Shown: positions 40,478-49,652 of the stretch, one piece after another
How the letters are laid out: every line of letters begins with the position of its first letter
Position numbering within the stretch: position 1 is the stretch's first letter
Origin: Renibacterium sp.
GTDB lineage: Bacteria > Actinomycetota > Actinomycetes > Actinomycetales > Micrococcaceae
Assembly: GCA_017419405.1 (NCBI GenBank)
Contig: JAFOLH010000001.1
Location: 620,001 to 684,000, forward strand
DNA length: 64,000 nt
Direction: 5' to 3'
Notes under the pieces: generated by a model
What the model saw: the letters and a program-made list of their open reading frames with translations, nothing else
The model's database searches: none
Told to the model about the DNA's origin: nothing
Position numbers and translations under genes: made by a program

Positions 40478-41367
40478 CGGGCCGCGGTGCCGCCTACCTC
40501 GCGGAAGATCTCGGTATCGGCGACGACCACGGGCGTGCCGAGCGTCATCGATTCGACCAACGGCAGGCCGAAACCTTCGGCTTTGGACAGCGTGACCAGG
40601 GCGGTGGCGCGGGAGACCAAGTCGTCGTACTCGGCATCGGTGACCCCGTTGTGGTAGACCACGGTGGCACCCGGCGGGGTCAGCAGTTCGAGCTCGGCCC
40701 GGCGCTCCGGGGTGATCCGGCTCAGCAGGTGCAGGCTGAACCCGGGCAGGAACTCCATCGCCCGGATGATGGTCTGCACATTCTTGTAGGGCATGAAGGA
40801 ACCCATGTAGACCAGGCTGGCTTCGGGTTCCCTGGCGCGCGGAGGCTTGCCGGGTTGCGGAGCGTTTCCGATGATCCGGATCGGCCGTCGGGTCAACCGG
40901 AAGCGTTCGATCAGTGATTGCGAGGTCCGCGAAATCGTAGCGACCAGGTCCGCGCGGTTGAGCAACAGCCGCTGCGGCCAGTAGGCCAAGTGGTAGAGCC
41001 GCCAGAGCACCCGAACCGGCAGCGGCAGGAATCCCGGCGGCTGCGGGTGCAGGTAATAGATCAAATCCTGCAAGGTCAGGATCAAACCGTAGCGCCGGCC
41101 CCAGCTGCCCATGGTCTGCAGCGGGCTGAAGACCGCATCCGGGTTGAGCTTGTTGATCTGATGCGCCACGAAGAGTTCCCTGGGGGAGAGCGGGCTGTTG
41201 ACCTTGATCCAAGGCACGTCGGGCAACAGCGCGAGCTGGCGTTCGTCGTTGATCAGCATCGTGACCTCGGCGATTTTTGCCGTGGCTTCGATCAGACTCG
41301 AACCGTAGCGACTGATTCCGTCATGGTAATCGGTGCGGGTGAACCGCGCGTCCATCACGATTTTCAT
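40285..41367 (-). CDS. Glycosyltransferase family 4/1-type
   Basis: The 360-residue protein has the GT-B fold. The N-terminal half starts MKIVMDARFTRTDYHDGISRY, a common start for GT4 enzymes. The C-terminal donor domain shows LVYMGSFMPYKNVQTIIRAM near residue 188 and the nucleotide-sugar motif SKAEGFGLPLVESM near 263 (Ex7E). There is no signal peptide. The ATG overlaps the upstream hydrolase stop by 4 nt. Its 3' end overlaps the convergent monooxygenase gene by 193 nt. Acceptor and donor are not predictable; a polysaccharide or glycolipid is likely. Confidence 0.88.
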   Translation of the reverse strand: MKIVMDARFTRTDYHDGISRYGSSLIEATAKIAEVTMLINDERQLALLPDVPWIKVNSPLSPRELFVAHQINKLNPDAVFSPLQTMGSWGRRYGLILTLQDLIYYLHPQPPGFLPLPVRVLWRLYHLAYWPQRLLLNRADLVATISRTSQSLIERFRLTRRPIRIIGNAPQPGKPPRAREPEASLVYMGSFMPYKNVQTIIRAMEFLPGFSLHLLSRITPERRAELELLTPPGATVVYHNGVTDAEYDDLVSRATALVTLSKAEGFGLPLVESMTLGTPVVVADTEIFREVGGTAARYADAEDPAGFAREVRALADPEEWRRRSAASLVQAGKYTWEASARSLLRMAEEAAAIHARKMRN

Positions 41368-42269
41368 GCGTCCTCCGCCGGGTGTGCTTGCAAAAAGCTC
41401 TGAATTGCCGATGCCGCCTCGAGCGGCGTCTCGTAGTGGATCAGGTGACCGACGCCGTCGATCACCTGCAGCTCGCCGTCTGGCAGCATGCCGAGCAGTA
41501 CGCGCTGCTCGGGCAATGCGGTGACGTCGTCCTTTTCACCGGCTACGAGCAGCGTGGGCAGCTGAAGCCGGTCCGCCACCTGGCGGACGTTGCCGCTGAT
41601 CGAAGCCTTGAACGATTCGAGCAGCATCGTCCGGTTGGCGAAGGAACTGAAGTGGGCATGGTGTTGCGCATGGATGAATCGGCGCAACTCCGGATCCCGG
41701 GTTTTGGCCATGGCCACGCTCATCACCTGGACGATCAGGCTGCTGCGCAGGATCGCCTGCCCGGCCCGTTCCGGAAGCTTCGAGGCGGCCCAATAGTAGA
41801 ATTGCGCCAGTTTCGACAGCACCCCTTTCGGGCCTTCCAGGGCCGGGGCGGCAATCGGGTTGACCAGGATCAGTGCGGCCACCCGGCCCGGGTGCGCGGC
41901 CACGAAATGGCTCGCCACGATGGAGCCGAAAGAATGGCCCAGAAGCACGGTGCTGCGGTCCAGGCCGAGCACATCGAGCAGGCCGGCGACCGTGTCGGCA
42001 TAGGAATCGATGCTGTGTTCCCGGTCGGGGAAGGCTGGCGATTTGCCGAAGCCGGGCAGATCCGGCATCAGGATCCGAAGACCGGGCAGCGCCTCGACCA
42101 CGCGTTCCAATCCATGGTGGTCGCCTCGGAAGCCGTGCACCACGAGCATGGTCCGGGTCTCGGCGGAGCCGGGAATCGCGGGATACTCCCAGTAATGGAC
42201 CGGTGAGCCGCCGACGTCGACGGTGCCGGCGATCACCCGGCTGCTCAGTTCCGGCGTATGCCGGTTCAT
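41364..42269 (-). CDS. Alpha/beta-fold hydrolase
   Basis: The 301-residue enzyme has the alpha/beta hydrolase fold with a full triad: the nucleophile Ser in LLGHSFGSIVA near residue 111, an acid in the GEKDDVTALPEQ stretch near 245, and His in GVGHLIHYETP near 272. The oxyanion region VVHGFRGDHHG is near 45. The sequence resembles lipases, esterases and lactonases of the MhpC type; the substrate is open. Start and stop codons overlap those of the neighbouring reductase and glycosyltransferase by 4 nt each (ATGA), so all three are translated together. Confidence 0.85.
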   Translation of the reverse strand: MNRHTPELSSRVIAGTVDVGGSPVHYWEYPAIPGSAETRTMLVVHGFRGDHHGLERVVEALPGLRILMPDLPGFGKSPAFPDREHSIDSYADTVAGLLDVLGLDRSTVLLGHSFGSIVASHFVAAHPGRVAALILVNPIAAPALEGPKGVLSKLAQFYYWAASKLPERAGQAILRSSLIVQVMSVAMAKTRDPELRRFIHAQHHAHFSSFANRTMLLESFKASISGNVRQVADRLQLPTLLVAGEKDDVTALPEQRVLLGMLPDGELQVIDGVGHLIHYETPLEAASAIQSFLQAHPAEDA

Positions 42270-43159
42270 GAAACGGATCGCGGATCGGAACCGACCCGTT
42301 GTGCGCGGTCGAGGCCGGAGATCCGGTCCAGGACTTGGCTGCTGAGCTCCTGCTGCGGGAGTTCGAGGTTGCTCCGGATCCGTTCCGCCGAGGAAGCTTT
42401 CGGGATTGCGCTGATCCGGCTGTCCCGCAACCAGCGCAGGATCAATTCGGCTGGATCGGCACCGAGCTCGGCGGCCAGCGCGAGCAGCGCCGGATCCTGC
42501 AGGGCTTTGCCCCGGGCCAGCGGACTCCAGGCCTGGGTCGCGATGCCGTGGCTTTCGTGGAAGGCCCGAGCTTCGCGTTGTTGCAGCAGGGGGTGCAGCT
42601 CGATCTGGTTGACCGCCGGGACCACGTCGGCGGCCCCGAGCAGCCGGTCCAGATGTTCCGGGAGGAAATTGCTGACCCCGATCGAACGCACCTGGCCCTG
42701 GGCCAGGAGCGCTTCGAAGCCGCGCCAGGTGTCGAGGTATTTGTCTTGGGCCGGGCTCGGCCAGTGGATCAGGTAGAGATCCAGATAGTCCAGGCCCAGT
42801 CGCGCCAACGATGCCGCGAAGCCTTTTTGCGAAGCTTCGAAGCCGTGTTCGTCGTTCCACAGCTTGGATGTGATGAAGAGTTCTTCGCGGGTCACCAGGC
42901 CATCGGCAATGGCGCGGCGGATTGCGCTGCCGAGCGCGGCTTCGTTGTCGTAAAACCTGGCGGTGTCGAACAACCGGTAGCCCGCGGCGATGGCGGTCCG
43001 CACGAGCGCTTCGGTGTCGGTCGCCGGAACTTTGTACAATCCGAAGCCCTGCAACGGAAGCTCGGCACCGGAATTGAGCCGGACTGCGGCGGGCGGCCGG
43101 GGAGTGGACTGATCGGCGCGGTGGTCTGCGGAATGGTCGGGCACGGATTTGGAGGACAC
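42266..43159 (-). CDS. Aldo/keto reductase
   Basis: The 297-residue NADPH-dependent oxidoreductase has the AKR TIM barrel. All four catalytic residues are visible: Asp and Tyr in LFDTARFYDNEAALG near residues 60-70, Lys in FITSKLWND near 98, and His in YLIHWPSP near 130. The cofactor-binding end IPKASSAERIRSNL is near 268. The GTG at 43159 is chosen because AGGG lies 7 nt upstream; the in-frame TTG at 43165 is too close to it. The gene follows the SorC-type regulator by 17 nt and overlaps the hydrolase by 4 nt. Reduction of a small aldehyde or ketone is inferred. Confidence 0.9.
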   Translation of the reverse strand: MSSKSVPDHSADHRADQSTPRPPAAVRLNSGAELPLQGFGLYKVPATDTEALVRTAIAAGYRLFDTARFYDNEAALGSAIRRAIADGLVTREELFITSKLWNDEHGFEASQKGFAASLARLGLDYLDLYLIHWPSPAQDKYLDTWRGFEALLAQGQVRSIGVSNFLPEHLDRLLGAADVVPAVNQIELHPLLQQREARAFHESHGIATQAWSPLARGKALQDPALLALAAELGADPAELILRWLRDSRISAIPKASSAERIRSNLELPQQELSSQVLDRISGLDRAQRVGSDPRSVS

Positions 43160-43176
43160 AGTCAAACCCTACCGTT

Positions 43177-44199
43177 TCAGAGTGGGCCGGCCAGTGGTTT
43201 GCGCCCCGCGTCGGCTTCGACGAGTCGTCGCGCGGTCGCCTCGTCGAGAATCAGTTCGGTGGCCAGACCGGCGGCCAGGGCGCCGAGCAGACCGTTGATC
43301 TTCGAAGGTCCGGAGACCACGCACACCCTGCGCCGGATCGAACTGAGCAGCGCCAACGGGGGTCCCGAGGTTCGTTCGTTGAGCGGGATTCCGCGGTCTT
43401 TGCCGTCCGCACGGAAGAACACGGTGGCGACGTCGCCGACGACGTTGCCCTGGGCCAAGCTGTCGAGTTCGCTGTCGTCGAGGTAGCCGCCGGAGTAGAC
43501 ATGGCTCGGCACGTCGGAATCGATCGACCCTACGCTGAAGATCGCCATGGTCATTTTTTCCTGCAGCTCCAAAATCCGGCGCACGCTGCGTTCGGCCCAC
43601 ATCGCCTGTTTCGTGGAGGCCCGGTCGAAAAATGCCGGGACCGGAAATTGCACCACGCGTGCGCCGTAAGCCTGACCGAAGCGGCGCAGGATCTCCGAGG
43701 CGTAGGCGATACCGCTGGTGCGGGTGTTCCCGGCGCCATTGAGCTGCACGATGGTGCAGTCATGCGTTGGTTTCGGCACGAGATGCCGGCTCACCGCACT
43801 GAGCGTGGATCCCCAGGCAACGCCGATCACTGCATTGGAATCGACCAGCGGCCCGATCGTCCGGGCGGCCTGCATGGCGACGCGTTCCAGGACCTCGCCT
43901 TCGTTGAGCGTGTCCGGCACCGGGACCACGTGCGCATCGACGCGGTACCGGGCCCGGATCTGGCGTTCCAATTCCGGGGTGCGTTCTTGCGGCGAGCGGA
44001 TCTGGATCTGTACCAGTCCGCTTTGCCGGGCGGAAGCGAGCAGCCGGGAGACCGTTGATCGCGAGGTGCCCAGCTCGCGCGCGATCGCATCCATGGTGAG
44101 GTCTTGCAAGTAGTACATCTGTGCAGCACGGAGGCTCTCCGAGTTGCTGAAAGATTGCGGTCTGGCCAATCCCGGCCTCGATTCTGCACGTTTGTGCAT
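43177..44199 (-). CDS. SorC-family sugar-binding transcriptional regulator
   Basis: The 340-residue protein has an N-terminal helix-turn-helix (LTMDAIARELGTSRSTVSRLL, residues about 34-54) and a C-terminal sugar-phosphate-binding domain of the SorC/DeoR type (VIGVAWGSTLSAVSRHL near 124; GYLDDSELDSLAQGNVVGDV near 242). It is divergent from glpD with overlapping promoters, so it is probably the glycerol regulator responding to glycerol 3-phosphate or a related compound. A SorC-type GlpR has been described for mycobacterial glpFKD. TATAGT lies 8 nt upstream of the ATG. The next gene starts 17 nt after its stop. Confidence 0.87.
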   Translation of the reverse strand: MHKRAESRPGLARPQSFSNSESLRAAQMYYLQDLTMDAIARELGTSRSTVSRLLASARQSGLVQIQIRSPQERTPELERQIRARYRVDAHVVPVPDTLNEGEVLERVAMQAARTIGPLVDSNAVIGVAWGSTLSAVSRHLVPKPTHDCTIVQLNGAGNTRTSGIAYASEILRRFGQAYGARVVQFPVPAFFDRASTKQAMWAERSVRRILELQEKMTMAIFSVGSIDSDVPSHVYSGGYLDDSELDSLAQGNVVGDVATVFFRADGKDRGIPLNERTSGPPLALLSSIRRRVCVVSGPSKINGLLGALAAGLATELILDEATARRLVEADAGRKPLAGPL

Positions 44200-44235
44200 T
44201 GAGCTTGACTATATTTTCAGGTCTTTCAAAGAATA
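44185..44235. promoter_or_regulatory. Overlapping divergent promoters of the SorC gene and glpD
   Basis: For glpD there is TTGACT at 44205-44210 and a -10-like AAGAAT 18 nt on (44229-44234). For the regulator the minus strand has TATAGT (44208-44213), overlapping the glpD -35. Two palindromes are present: TGCAC-GTTT-GTGCA (44185-44198), covering the regulator start codon, and CTTTCAAAG (44223-44231), beside the glpD -10. A single bound regulator could affect both directions. Confidence 0.55.
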
Positions 44236-44306
44236 GAGGAAAAGGCGCCGAGCTCCGGCATGGAGCCGGCTCGAAAATCGATTCCCGTACCGAAAGGTCA
44301 CCCAGA

Positions 44307-46070
44307 ATGCCCGGCACCGGCCAGCAGTCCAGTTTCTTCCCAGCAGACCAGGAGCGGGACGCCGTCCGTGCGCTCCGGGAACGCCCGCGGGCCAAGGTAC
44401 TGGTGATCGGCGGCGGAATCAACGGCGTCGGGACTTTCCGGGATCTGGCGTTGCAGGGCGTGGATGTGGTTCTGGTGGAGCGCGGCGACTATTGCCAGGG
44501 GGCATCGGGGGCTTCCTCGCATATGATCCACGGCGGCATCCGCTACCTGGAGAACGGCGAGTTCCGTTTAGTCAAGGAGTCCGTCGAAGAGCGCAACGGC
44601 CTGCTGAAGATCGCGCCGCACTACGTCAAACCGCTGCAGACCACGATTCCGATCTTCTCCACGGTTTCCGGGGTGCTCAGTGCGCCGCTGCGCTTCCTGA
44701 CCCACAAGCAACAGGGCAAGCCCAAAGAACGCGGCGCCTTTTTGATCAAGCTCGGATTGAGCCTGTACGACTCCTTTTCCCGGGATGGCGGAACCGTGCC
44801 GAAGCACCAGTTCGCCGGCCGGAAGCGGGCGCTGCAAACTCTGCCCGCGCTCAACCCGGGGATCAAATATGCCGCGACCTATTTCGATGCTTCAGTGCAC
44901 AACCCGGAGCGGCTGACCCTGGATGTGCTCCGCGACGGGGAGATCGCCGGACGTACCGCTGCTGCGGATTCGGCTCGGGCCAGCAACTACCTGGCGGTGA
45001 CCGCGCTCACCGGACAGGGCGTCGAACTCACCGACCAGCTCACCGGCGAGAGTTTCAGCTTCACCGCCGACGTCGTGGTCAACACCACCGGCGCCTGGGT
45101 GGACCAGACGAACCAGGCGATCGGCTCCGGAACCTCCTTCATGGGCGGCACGAAAGGTTCGCACATCGTGCTGGACCACCCAGAGCTGCTCGCCGCCTGT
45201 GCTGGCCGGGAGATCTTCTTCGAACACACCGACGGCCGGATCGTGTTGATCTACCCGATGGGCGACCGAGTGCTGGTGGGCACCACGGATCTGGAAGCGG
45301 ACATGCGCGAAGACGCGGTCTGCACCGAAGCGGAGATCGACTATTTCTTCGATCTGGTGAAACACGTCTTCCCCAAGATCGTGGTAAGCCGGGATCAGAT
45401 CGTCTACAGCTTTTCCGGGGTACGGCCGTTGCCCAAGCACGACGAGACCCAGCCCGGATTCGTTTCCAGGGACTATCGGATCGAACGGGCGGACCGGCAG
45501 ATCGCCGGCGTCGCCACTCCGGTGCTCAGCCTGGTCGGCGGGAAGTGGACCACCTTCCGCGCGCTCAGCGAGCACCTGTCCAATGAAGTGCTGCAGATCC
45601 TGGGCCTGGAACGCAAGGTCTCCACCGCGAAGCTGCCGATCGGCGGCGGCGTGGACTTCCCGCGCACCGGTTCCGGAATCGAAGCCTGGATCAGTGCGCA
45701 TACCAGCGCGACGGTCAGCGCCGAGCGCGCCTCGATCCTGTTGACCCGCTACGGCACCCGGGCTGCGGAGGTCATCCGGTTCCTTGATGCGGGGCCGGAT
45801 TCGGTACTACATTCGACCCATGAGCTGAGCACCAGGGAAGTCGCTTACATCGCGGAAAACGAACAGGTCGGCCACTTGGTCGACGTGCTCATCCGCCGGA
45901 CGTCACTGGCCTTCCGGGGTCTGGTCAGCGCAGAACTTCTGGCGGAACTGGCCGCCGCACTGAGCGGACCATTGGCATGGGATGAAGCCCGAGTCGAGTT
46001 CGAAATCGGGCATGCCGCAAAGATTCTGGACCGGTTCCACCGGGTTCAGGTGCAGAACTTGATCGCCTAA
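44307..46070 (+). CDS. glpD: Aerobic glycerol-3-phosphate dehydrogenase
   Basis: GlpD (587 residues) oxidises glycerol 3-phosphate to dihydroxyacetone phosphate at the membrane and passes electrons to the quinone pool. The FAD motif VLVIGGGINGVGTFRDLALQG is near residue 31, GASSHMIHGGIRYLE near 70, and VNTTGAWVDQTN near 255. The C-terminal domain (SILLTRYGTRAAEVIRFL) is present. The ATG at 44307 gives MPGTGQQSSFF and has AAAGG 9 nt upstream. glpF follows after 72 nt. Confidence 0.95.
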   Translation: MPGTGQQSSFFPADQERDAVRALRERPRAKVLVIGGGINGVGTFRDLALQGVDVVLVERGDYCQGASGASSHMIHGGIRYLENGEFRLVKESVEERNGLLKIAPHYVKPLQTTIPIFSTVSGVLSAPLRFLTHKQQGKPKERGAFLIKLGLSLYDSFSRDGGTVPKHQFAGRKRALQTLPALNPGIKYAATYFDASVHNPERLTLDVLRDGEIAGRTAAADSARASNYLAVTALTGQGVELTDQLTGESFSFTADVVVNTTGAWVDQTNQAIGSGTSFMGGTKGSHIVLDHPELLAACAGREIFFEHTDGRIVLIYPMGDRVLVGTTDLEADMREDAVCTEAEIDYFFDLVKHVFPKIVVSRDQIVYSFSGVRPLPKHDETQPGFVSRDYRIERADRQIAGVATPVLSLVGGKWTTFRALSEHLSNEVLQILGLERKVSTAKLPIGGGVDFPRTGSGIEAWISAHTSATVSAERASILLTRYGTRAAEVIRFLDAGPDSVLHSTHELSTREVAYIAENEQVGHLVDVLIRRTSLAFRGLVSAELLAELAAALSGPLAWDEARVEFEIGHAAKILDRFHRVQVQNLIA

Positions 46071-46142
46071 GGGTTGCGGGGGCCCTGGCAGCAAGAGCTG
46101 GCCATCACTCGAGGCCGGTAATAACTACACATTGAGGAGTCA

Positions 46143-46901
46143 ATGACGATGAATCTTCTGGAGATCTTTTTCTCTGAACTGTTCGGCACCGCCATCCTGA
46201 TCCTGCTGGGTACCGGCGTGGTCGCCAATGTGGTGCTCAAAGCCACCAAAGGCAATGCCGGCGGCACCCTGATGGTCAATTTCGGCTGGGGCATCGGCGT
46301 CTTCGCCGGCGTCTATGTGGCGTTCAAATCCGGCGCCCACCTGAACCCGGCGGTCACCATCGGCGTGGCGATCAACAATGCGATGCAGGGCAAGCACGAA
46401 TTCGTCCCCGGCGTGGACATCAACGCCGGCACCATCGCGTTGTACATCGTGGCGCAATTGCTCGGCGCGATCATCGGCGCAGTGCTCTGTTGGGTCGCCT
46501 ACAAGCAGCACTTCGACGCCGAACCGATCGCCGCGAACAAGCTCGGAGTCTTCTCCACCGGCCCGGCGATCCGCAACTACGCCTGGAACGTCGTCACCGA
46601 GGTCATCGCGACTTTCGTGTTGGTCTTCGTGATCATCCTGTTCGCCAGCACCCCATCGCAACTGGGCCCGTTGGCGGTGGCCTTGCTCGTGGTCGGCATC
46701 GGCGCCTCGCTCGGCGGACCCACCGGCTACGCGATCAACCCGGCGCGTGACCTGGGCCCGCGCATCGCGCACGCCTTCCTGCCGATCAAAGGCAAGGGGT
46801 CGAGCGACTGGGCTTATTCCTGGGTACCGGTTGTGGGTCCGATCGTGGGCGGCGTTCTGGCTGCCCTGATCGCCCCGATCGTGGCAGTCTGGGTCAAGTA
46901 G
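46143..46901 (+). CDS. glpF: Glycerol uptake facilitator (aquaglyceroporin)
   Basis: GlpF (252 residues) is a six-helix channel for glycerol. Both half-helix signatures are present: HLNPAVTIG near residue 66 and INPARDLGPR near 197, where the Asp after NPAR marks a glycerol rather than a water channel. GAGGAG lies 3-4 nt before the ATG at 46143; a second ATG two codons later (46149) has better spacing and may be the true start. It lies between glpD and glpK, as expected for a glycerol utilisation operon. Confidence 0.95.
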   Translation: MTMNLLEIFFSELFGTAILILLGTGVVANVVLKATKGNAGGTLMVNFGWGIGVFAGVYVAFKSGAHLNPAVTIGVAINNAMQGKHEFVPGVDINAGTIALYIVAQLLGAIIGAVLCWVAYKQHFDAEPIAANKLGVFSTGPAIRNYAWNVVTEVIATFVLVFVIILFASTPSQLGPLAVALLVVGIGASLGGPTGYAINPARDLGPRIAHAFLPIKGKGSSDWAYSWVPVVGPIVGGVLAALIAPIVAVWVK

Positions 46902-46970
46902 CAGTCGGCCCATCAGTTCGAGCAATCAGCACAGCAGTAGCAATCACTGGCATCGACGAAGGAGTTTTCC

Positions 46971-48485
46971 ATGCCGCAGTACGTCATCGCAATAGACCAG
47001 GGGACCACCAGCAGCCGGGCGATCATTTTCGACCACGACGGCAATATCGTCTCCACTGGCCAGCTCGAACACGAACAGATCTTCCCCAAGGCAGGTTGGG
47101 TGGAGCACAACGCCGCGGAGATCTGGAACAACACCCGAGAGGTGATCGGCACCGCCTTGTCCAAGGCCAATCTGACCCGGCACGACATTGCCGCGGTCGG
47201 CATCACCAACCAGCGGGAAACCGCGGTGGTCTGGGACAAGAACACCGGTGAGCCGGTGTACAACGCCATCGTCTGGCAGGATACCCGGACCCAGTCGATC
47301 GTCGACGAACTGGCAGCCGACGGCGGCGTGGAGCGGTTCAAGGACAAAGTCGGGTTGCCGTTGGCCACCTACTTTTCCGGCACCAAGATCAAATGGATCC
47401 TGGACCATGTCGAAGGCGCGCGGGAGCGCGCCGAAGCCGGTGACCTGCTCTTCGGCAACACCGATTCCTGGGTCACCTGGAACCTCACCGGCGGTGTGGA
47501 CGGCGGCGTGCACATCACTGATGTGACCAATGCTTCGCGCACCATGTTCATGGACCTGGCGACTTTGTCCTGGGACCAGGAGATCCTGGACGCTTTCGGG
47601 GTCCCCGCGTCGATGCTGCCGGAAATCAAATCCTCGTCCGAGGTGTACGGCACGGTGCACACCTCACAGCTGCTGCGCGAAGTGCCGGTTGCCGGCATTC
47701 TGGGTGATCAGCAAGCGGCGACCTTCGGCCAAGCCGCGTTCAATTCCGGTGAGGCCAAGAACACCTACGGTACGGGTTGCTTCTTGATCTTCAACACCGG
47801 AGAGGAGATCGTGCACTCGAAGAACGGCCTGCTGACCACCGTGGGCTACAAACTGGGCGATGCGCCCACGCACTACGCGCTGGAAGGTTCCATCGCCGTC
47901 GCCGGTTCCTTGATCCAGTGGCTGCGGGACAACCTCGGAATGATTGCCTCCGCCCCCGAGGTCGAGACGCTCGCTGCCTCGGTTGAAGACAATGGCGGCG
48001 TCTACATCGTTCCGGCGTTTTCCGGTCTGTTCGCTCCCTATTGGCGTTCCGACGCCCGTGGCGCGATTGTCGGCATGACCCGTTACGTCAACCGCAACCA
48101 CATTGCACGTGCGGCGCTGGAGGCCACCGCCTTCCAGACCCGGGAAGTGCTTGACGCGGTCAATGCCGATTCCGGTGTGCCGCTGACCGAGTTGAAGGTC
48201 GACGGCGGCATGGTCGCCAACGATGCCCTGATGAAGTTCCAGGCCGACATCTTGGGCGTCCCGGTGATCCGGCCGAAGGTCACCGAGACGACGGCTTTGG
48301 GCGCGGCCTATGCCGCCGGGCTCGCGGTCGGCTTCTGGAACGACCTCGGTGAGTTGTCTGCCAACTGGGCCGAAGACAAGCGTTGGGAGCCGGCCATGCC
48401 CGCAGACGAGCGGGACCGGCAACTGCGGCTGTGGAAGAAGGCCGTGACCAAGTCGATGGACTGGGTCGACGAGGACGTGCGCTGA
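46971..48485 (+). CDS. glpK: Glycerol kinase
   Basis: GlpK (504 residues) phosphorylates glycerol after entry through GlpF. The FGGY-kinase motifs are clear: [16 protein letters not shown] at residues 7-22, [17 protein letters not shown] near 79, WQDTRT near 103, and the C-terminal [20 protein letters not shown] near 405. AAGGAG lies 7 nt before the ATG. It is the last gene of the glp run and is followed by hairpins. Confidence 0.97.
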   Translation: MPQYVIAIDQGTTSSRAIIFDHDGNIVSTGQLEHEQIFPKAGWVEHNAAEIWNNTREVIGTALSKANLTRHDIAAVGITNQRETAVVWDKNTGEPVYNAIVWQDTRTQSIVDELAADGGVERFKDKVGLPLATYFSGTKIKWILDHVEGARERAEAGDLLFGNTDSWVTWNLTGGVDGGVHITDVTNASRTMFMDLATLSWDQEILDAFGVPASMLPEIKSSSEVYGTVHTSQLLREVPVAGILGDQQAATFGQAAFNSGEAKNTYGTGCFLIFNTGEEIVHSKNGLLTTVGYKLGDAPTHYALEGSIAVAGSLIQWLRDNLGMIASAPEVETLAASVEDNGGVYIVPAFSGLFAPYWRSDARGAIVGMTRYVNRNHIARAALEATAFQTREVLDAVNADSGVPLTELKVDGGMVANDALMKFQADILGVPVIRPKVTETTALGAAYAAGLAVGFWNDLGELSANWAEDKRWEPAMPADERDRQLRLWKKAVTKSMDWVDEDVR

Positions 48486-48510
48486 GCGCTGATCTCCGGC
48501 GAATCCACTC

Positions 48511-48580
48511 CTGCACCGCTTCTCCTGCCCGATGTCCGGGCCGGGGGAGCGGTGCAGTCGTTTGCGCCGGAATCCGGCGC
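48511..48580 (+). terminator. Two successive hairpins after glpK
   Basis: The first has the outer stem CTGCACCGCT paired with AGCGGTGCAG (48511-48557) and a partly paired interior. The second is GCGCCGG-AAT-CCGGCGC (48564-48580). Neither has a good T tract, so strength of termination is uncertain. Confidence 0.6.
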
Positions 48581-49117
48581 GCTTTGCATTCGCATTGCAA
48601 ATTCAGGTAGGTTGGCTACATATTCCGATATGCAGATAAATCGACCTAGTGCATAGATATTCATTGCGGAAACACATTGTCTCTTTTTGTTCGCCGGATC
48701 TCCAGCGCATTTGTGGTAAACCGCAGTCGACCAGGTTGATCCGGTCGCCTCGAGCCGGCCAAGGCTACTGGTCAGTAACATTTTTTTGTGATTTGCGTCA
48801 CCTCGGTTGATGCCGTTAAGTACGCTTTATCCGCCTTCCGATGCGAGCCCGGGTTCGCTGGCAGCCCGGTTGCGCGGTCAGCTCGAAGGCCGGTCCCCCT
48901 TTGTCCCAATTGGCCGGATGCCGTACCGAGCGGCCGGCCTCCGGCGGGACTTTCGGTGCACCGCAATTCTGGTCCGCTTTCCGGGACCACGCCGAATATG
49001 AAAGCCGCCTGTGAATCTGGTCATGAGTTGTGGTTTTTTCATCTGGAAGAATTGTTAGTGGGCCAAATGCGGTCTTGAAAGTTGTCAAAGTCAAAGTTTT
49101 TCAATTGGGGGAAAACT
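48581..49117. other. Long non-coding upstream region of the SipW operon
   Basis: No convincing gene lies in these 537 nt; short frames present lack the codon bias of the neighbours. The first 210 nt are AT-rich and include an inverted repeat TTTGCA-N7-TGCAAA (48583-48601) and a T7 tract just before a CRP-like box. A weak promoter, TTGCGT (48793) and TTAAGT (48816) with 17-nt spacing, overlaps that box. The following 180 nt are GC-rich and could fold. No known riboswitch class was recognised. Confidence 0.5.
48787..48802 (+). promoter_or_regulatory. CRP/GlxR-like binding site
   Basis: TGTGA-TTTGCG-TCACC matches the CRP-family consensus TGTGA-N6-TCACA at nine of ten positions. It lies 315 nt upstream of the first gene of the SipW operon and 300 nt after glpK. 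Confidence 0.55.
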
Positions 49118-49648
49118 ATGAACAGAATGTCCAAAGGTGCCGTCGCCGTCGGTGCGGGTGTAGTACTGCTCCTCGGCGGTGGCGGAACCTTCGCATATTG
49201 GAATGCCAACGTGGCCAGCACCGGTGGCAGCATCGTTGCCGGAGATCTGGATTTGAAGGCGAACGGAACCGGTACCTGGACCGATCGAAATGGCGCTGCC
49301 GTGGACATCACCAGCTACAAAGTGGTTCCGGGCGATTTGCTCACCTACACGCAAAAGCTCGATGTCACCCTGGTCGGCAACAAAATCGCCGCCAACTTGA
49401 CCGTCGACGCACCGGCTTCCAGTGGCACGTTCACCGCGACGAACATCAAGACCGGCGTGATCACGCTCAAGGACGGCAGCGGCAATGCGGTGACCAACCC
49501 GCTGCGCGCTTCGGCGAGCGGCTTGACCGCGACGACGACTTTCGAGTTCCTGTCCTCCACGGTCAACCGGGACGATGTCAACGCCACCTACGATTTCAGC
49601 AAGGTCGCGTTCAAGCTGCAGCAAATTCAGCAGACCGGGCTCCTCTAG
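49118..49648 (+). CDS. TasA-like exported protein with SipW-type signal peptide
   Basis: The 176-residue protein starts with a short basic head and a hydrophobic stretch (VAVGAGVVLLLGGGG) ending in TFAYWNANV, the alternate signal-peptide type processed by SipW. The mature part begins near the SIVAGDLDLKANG block and is a Thr/Ala/Gly-rich, beta-sandwich-like domain without cysteines, as in TasA/CalY and related fibre proteins. GGGGG lies 6 nt before the ATG at 49118. It is the first of five closely spaced genes that include the cognate signal peptidase. Fibre or matrix formation is inferred from the family, not shown. Confidence 0.85.
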   Translation: MNRMSKGAVAVGAGVVLLLGGGGTFAYWNANVASTGGSIVAGDLDLKANGTGTWTDRNGAAVDITSYKVVPGDLLTYTQKLDVTLVGNKIAANLTVDAPASSGTFTATNIKTGVITLKDGSGNAVTNPLRASASGLTATTTFEFLSSTVNRDDVNATYDFSKVAFKLQQIQQTGLL

Positions 49649-49652
49649 CCCG

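Noticed and set aside
48772-49094. Small open frames on both strands in the gap before the SipW operon
   Set aside because: No ribosome sites, no codon bias and mutually overlapping. Treated as non-coding control region.
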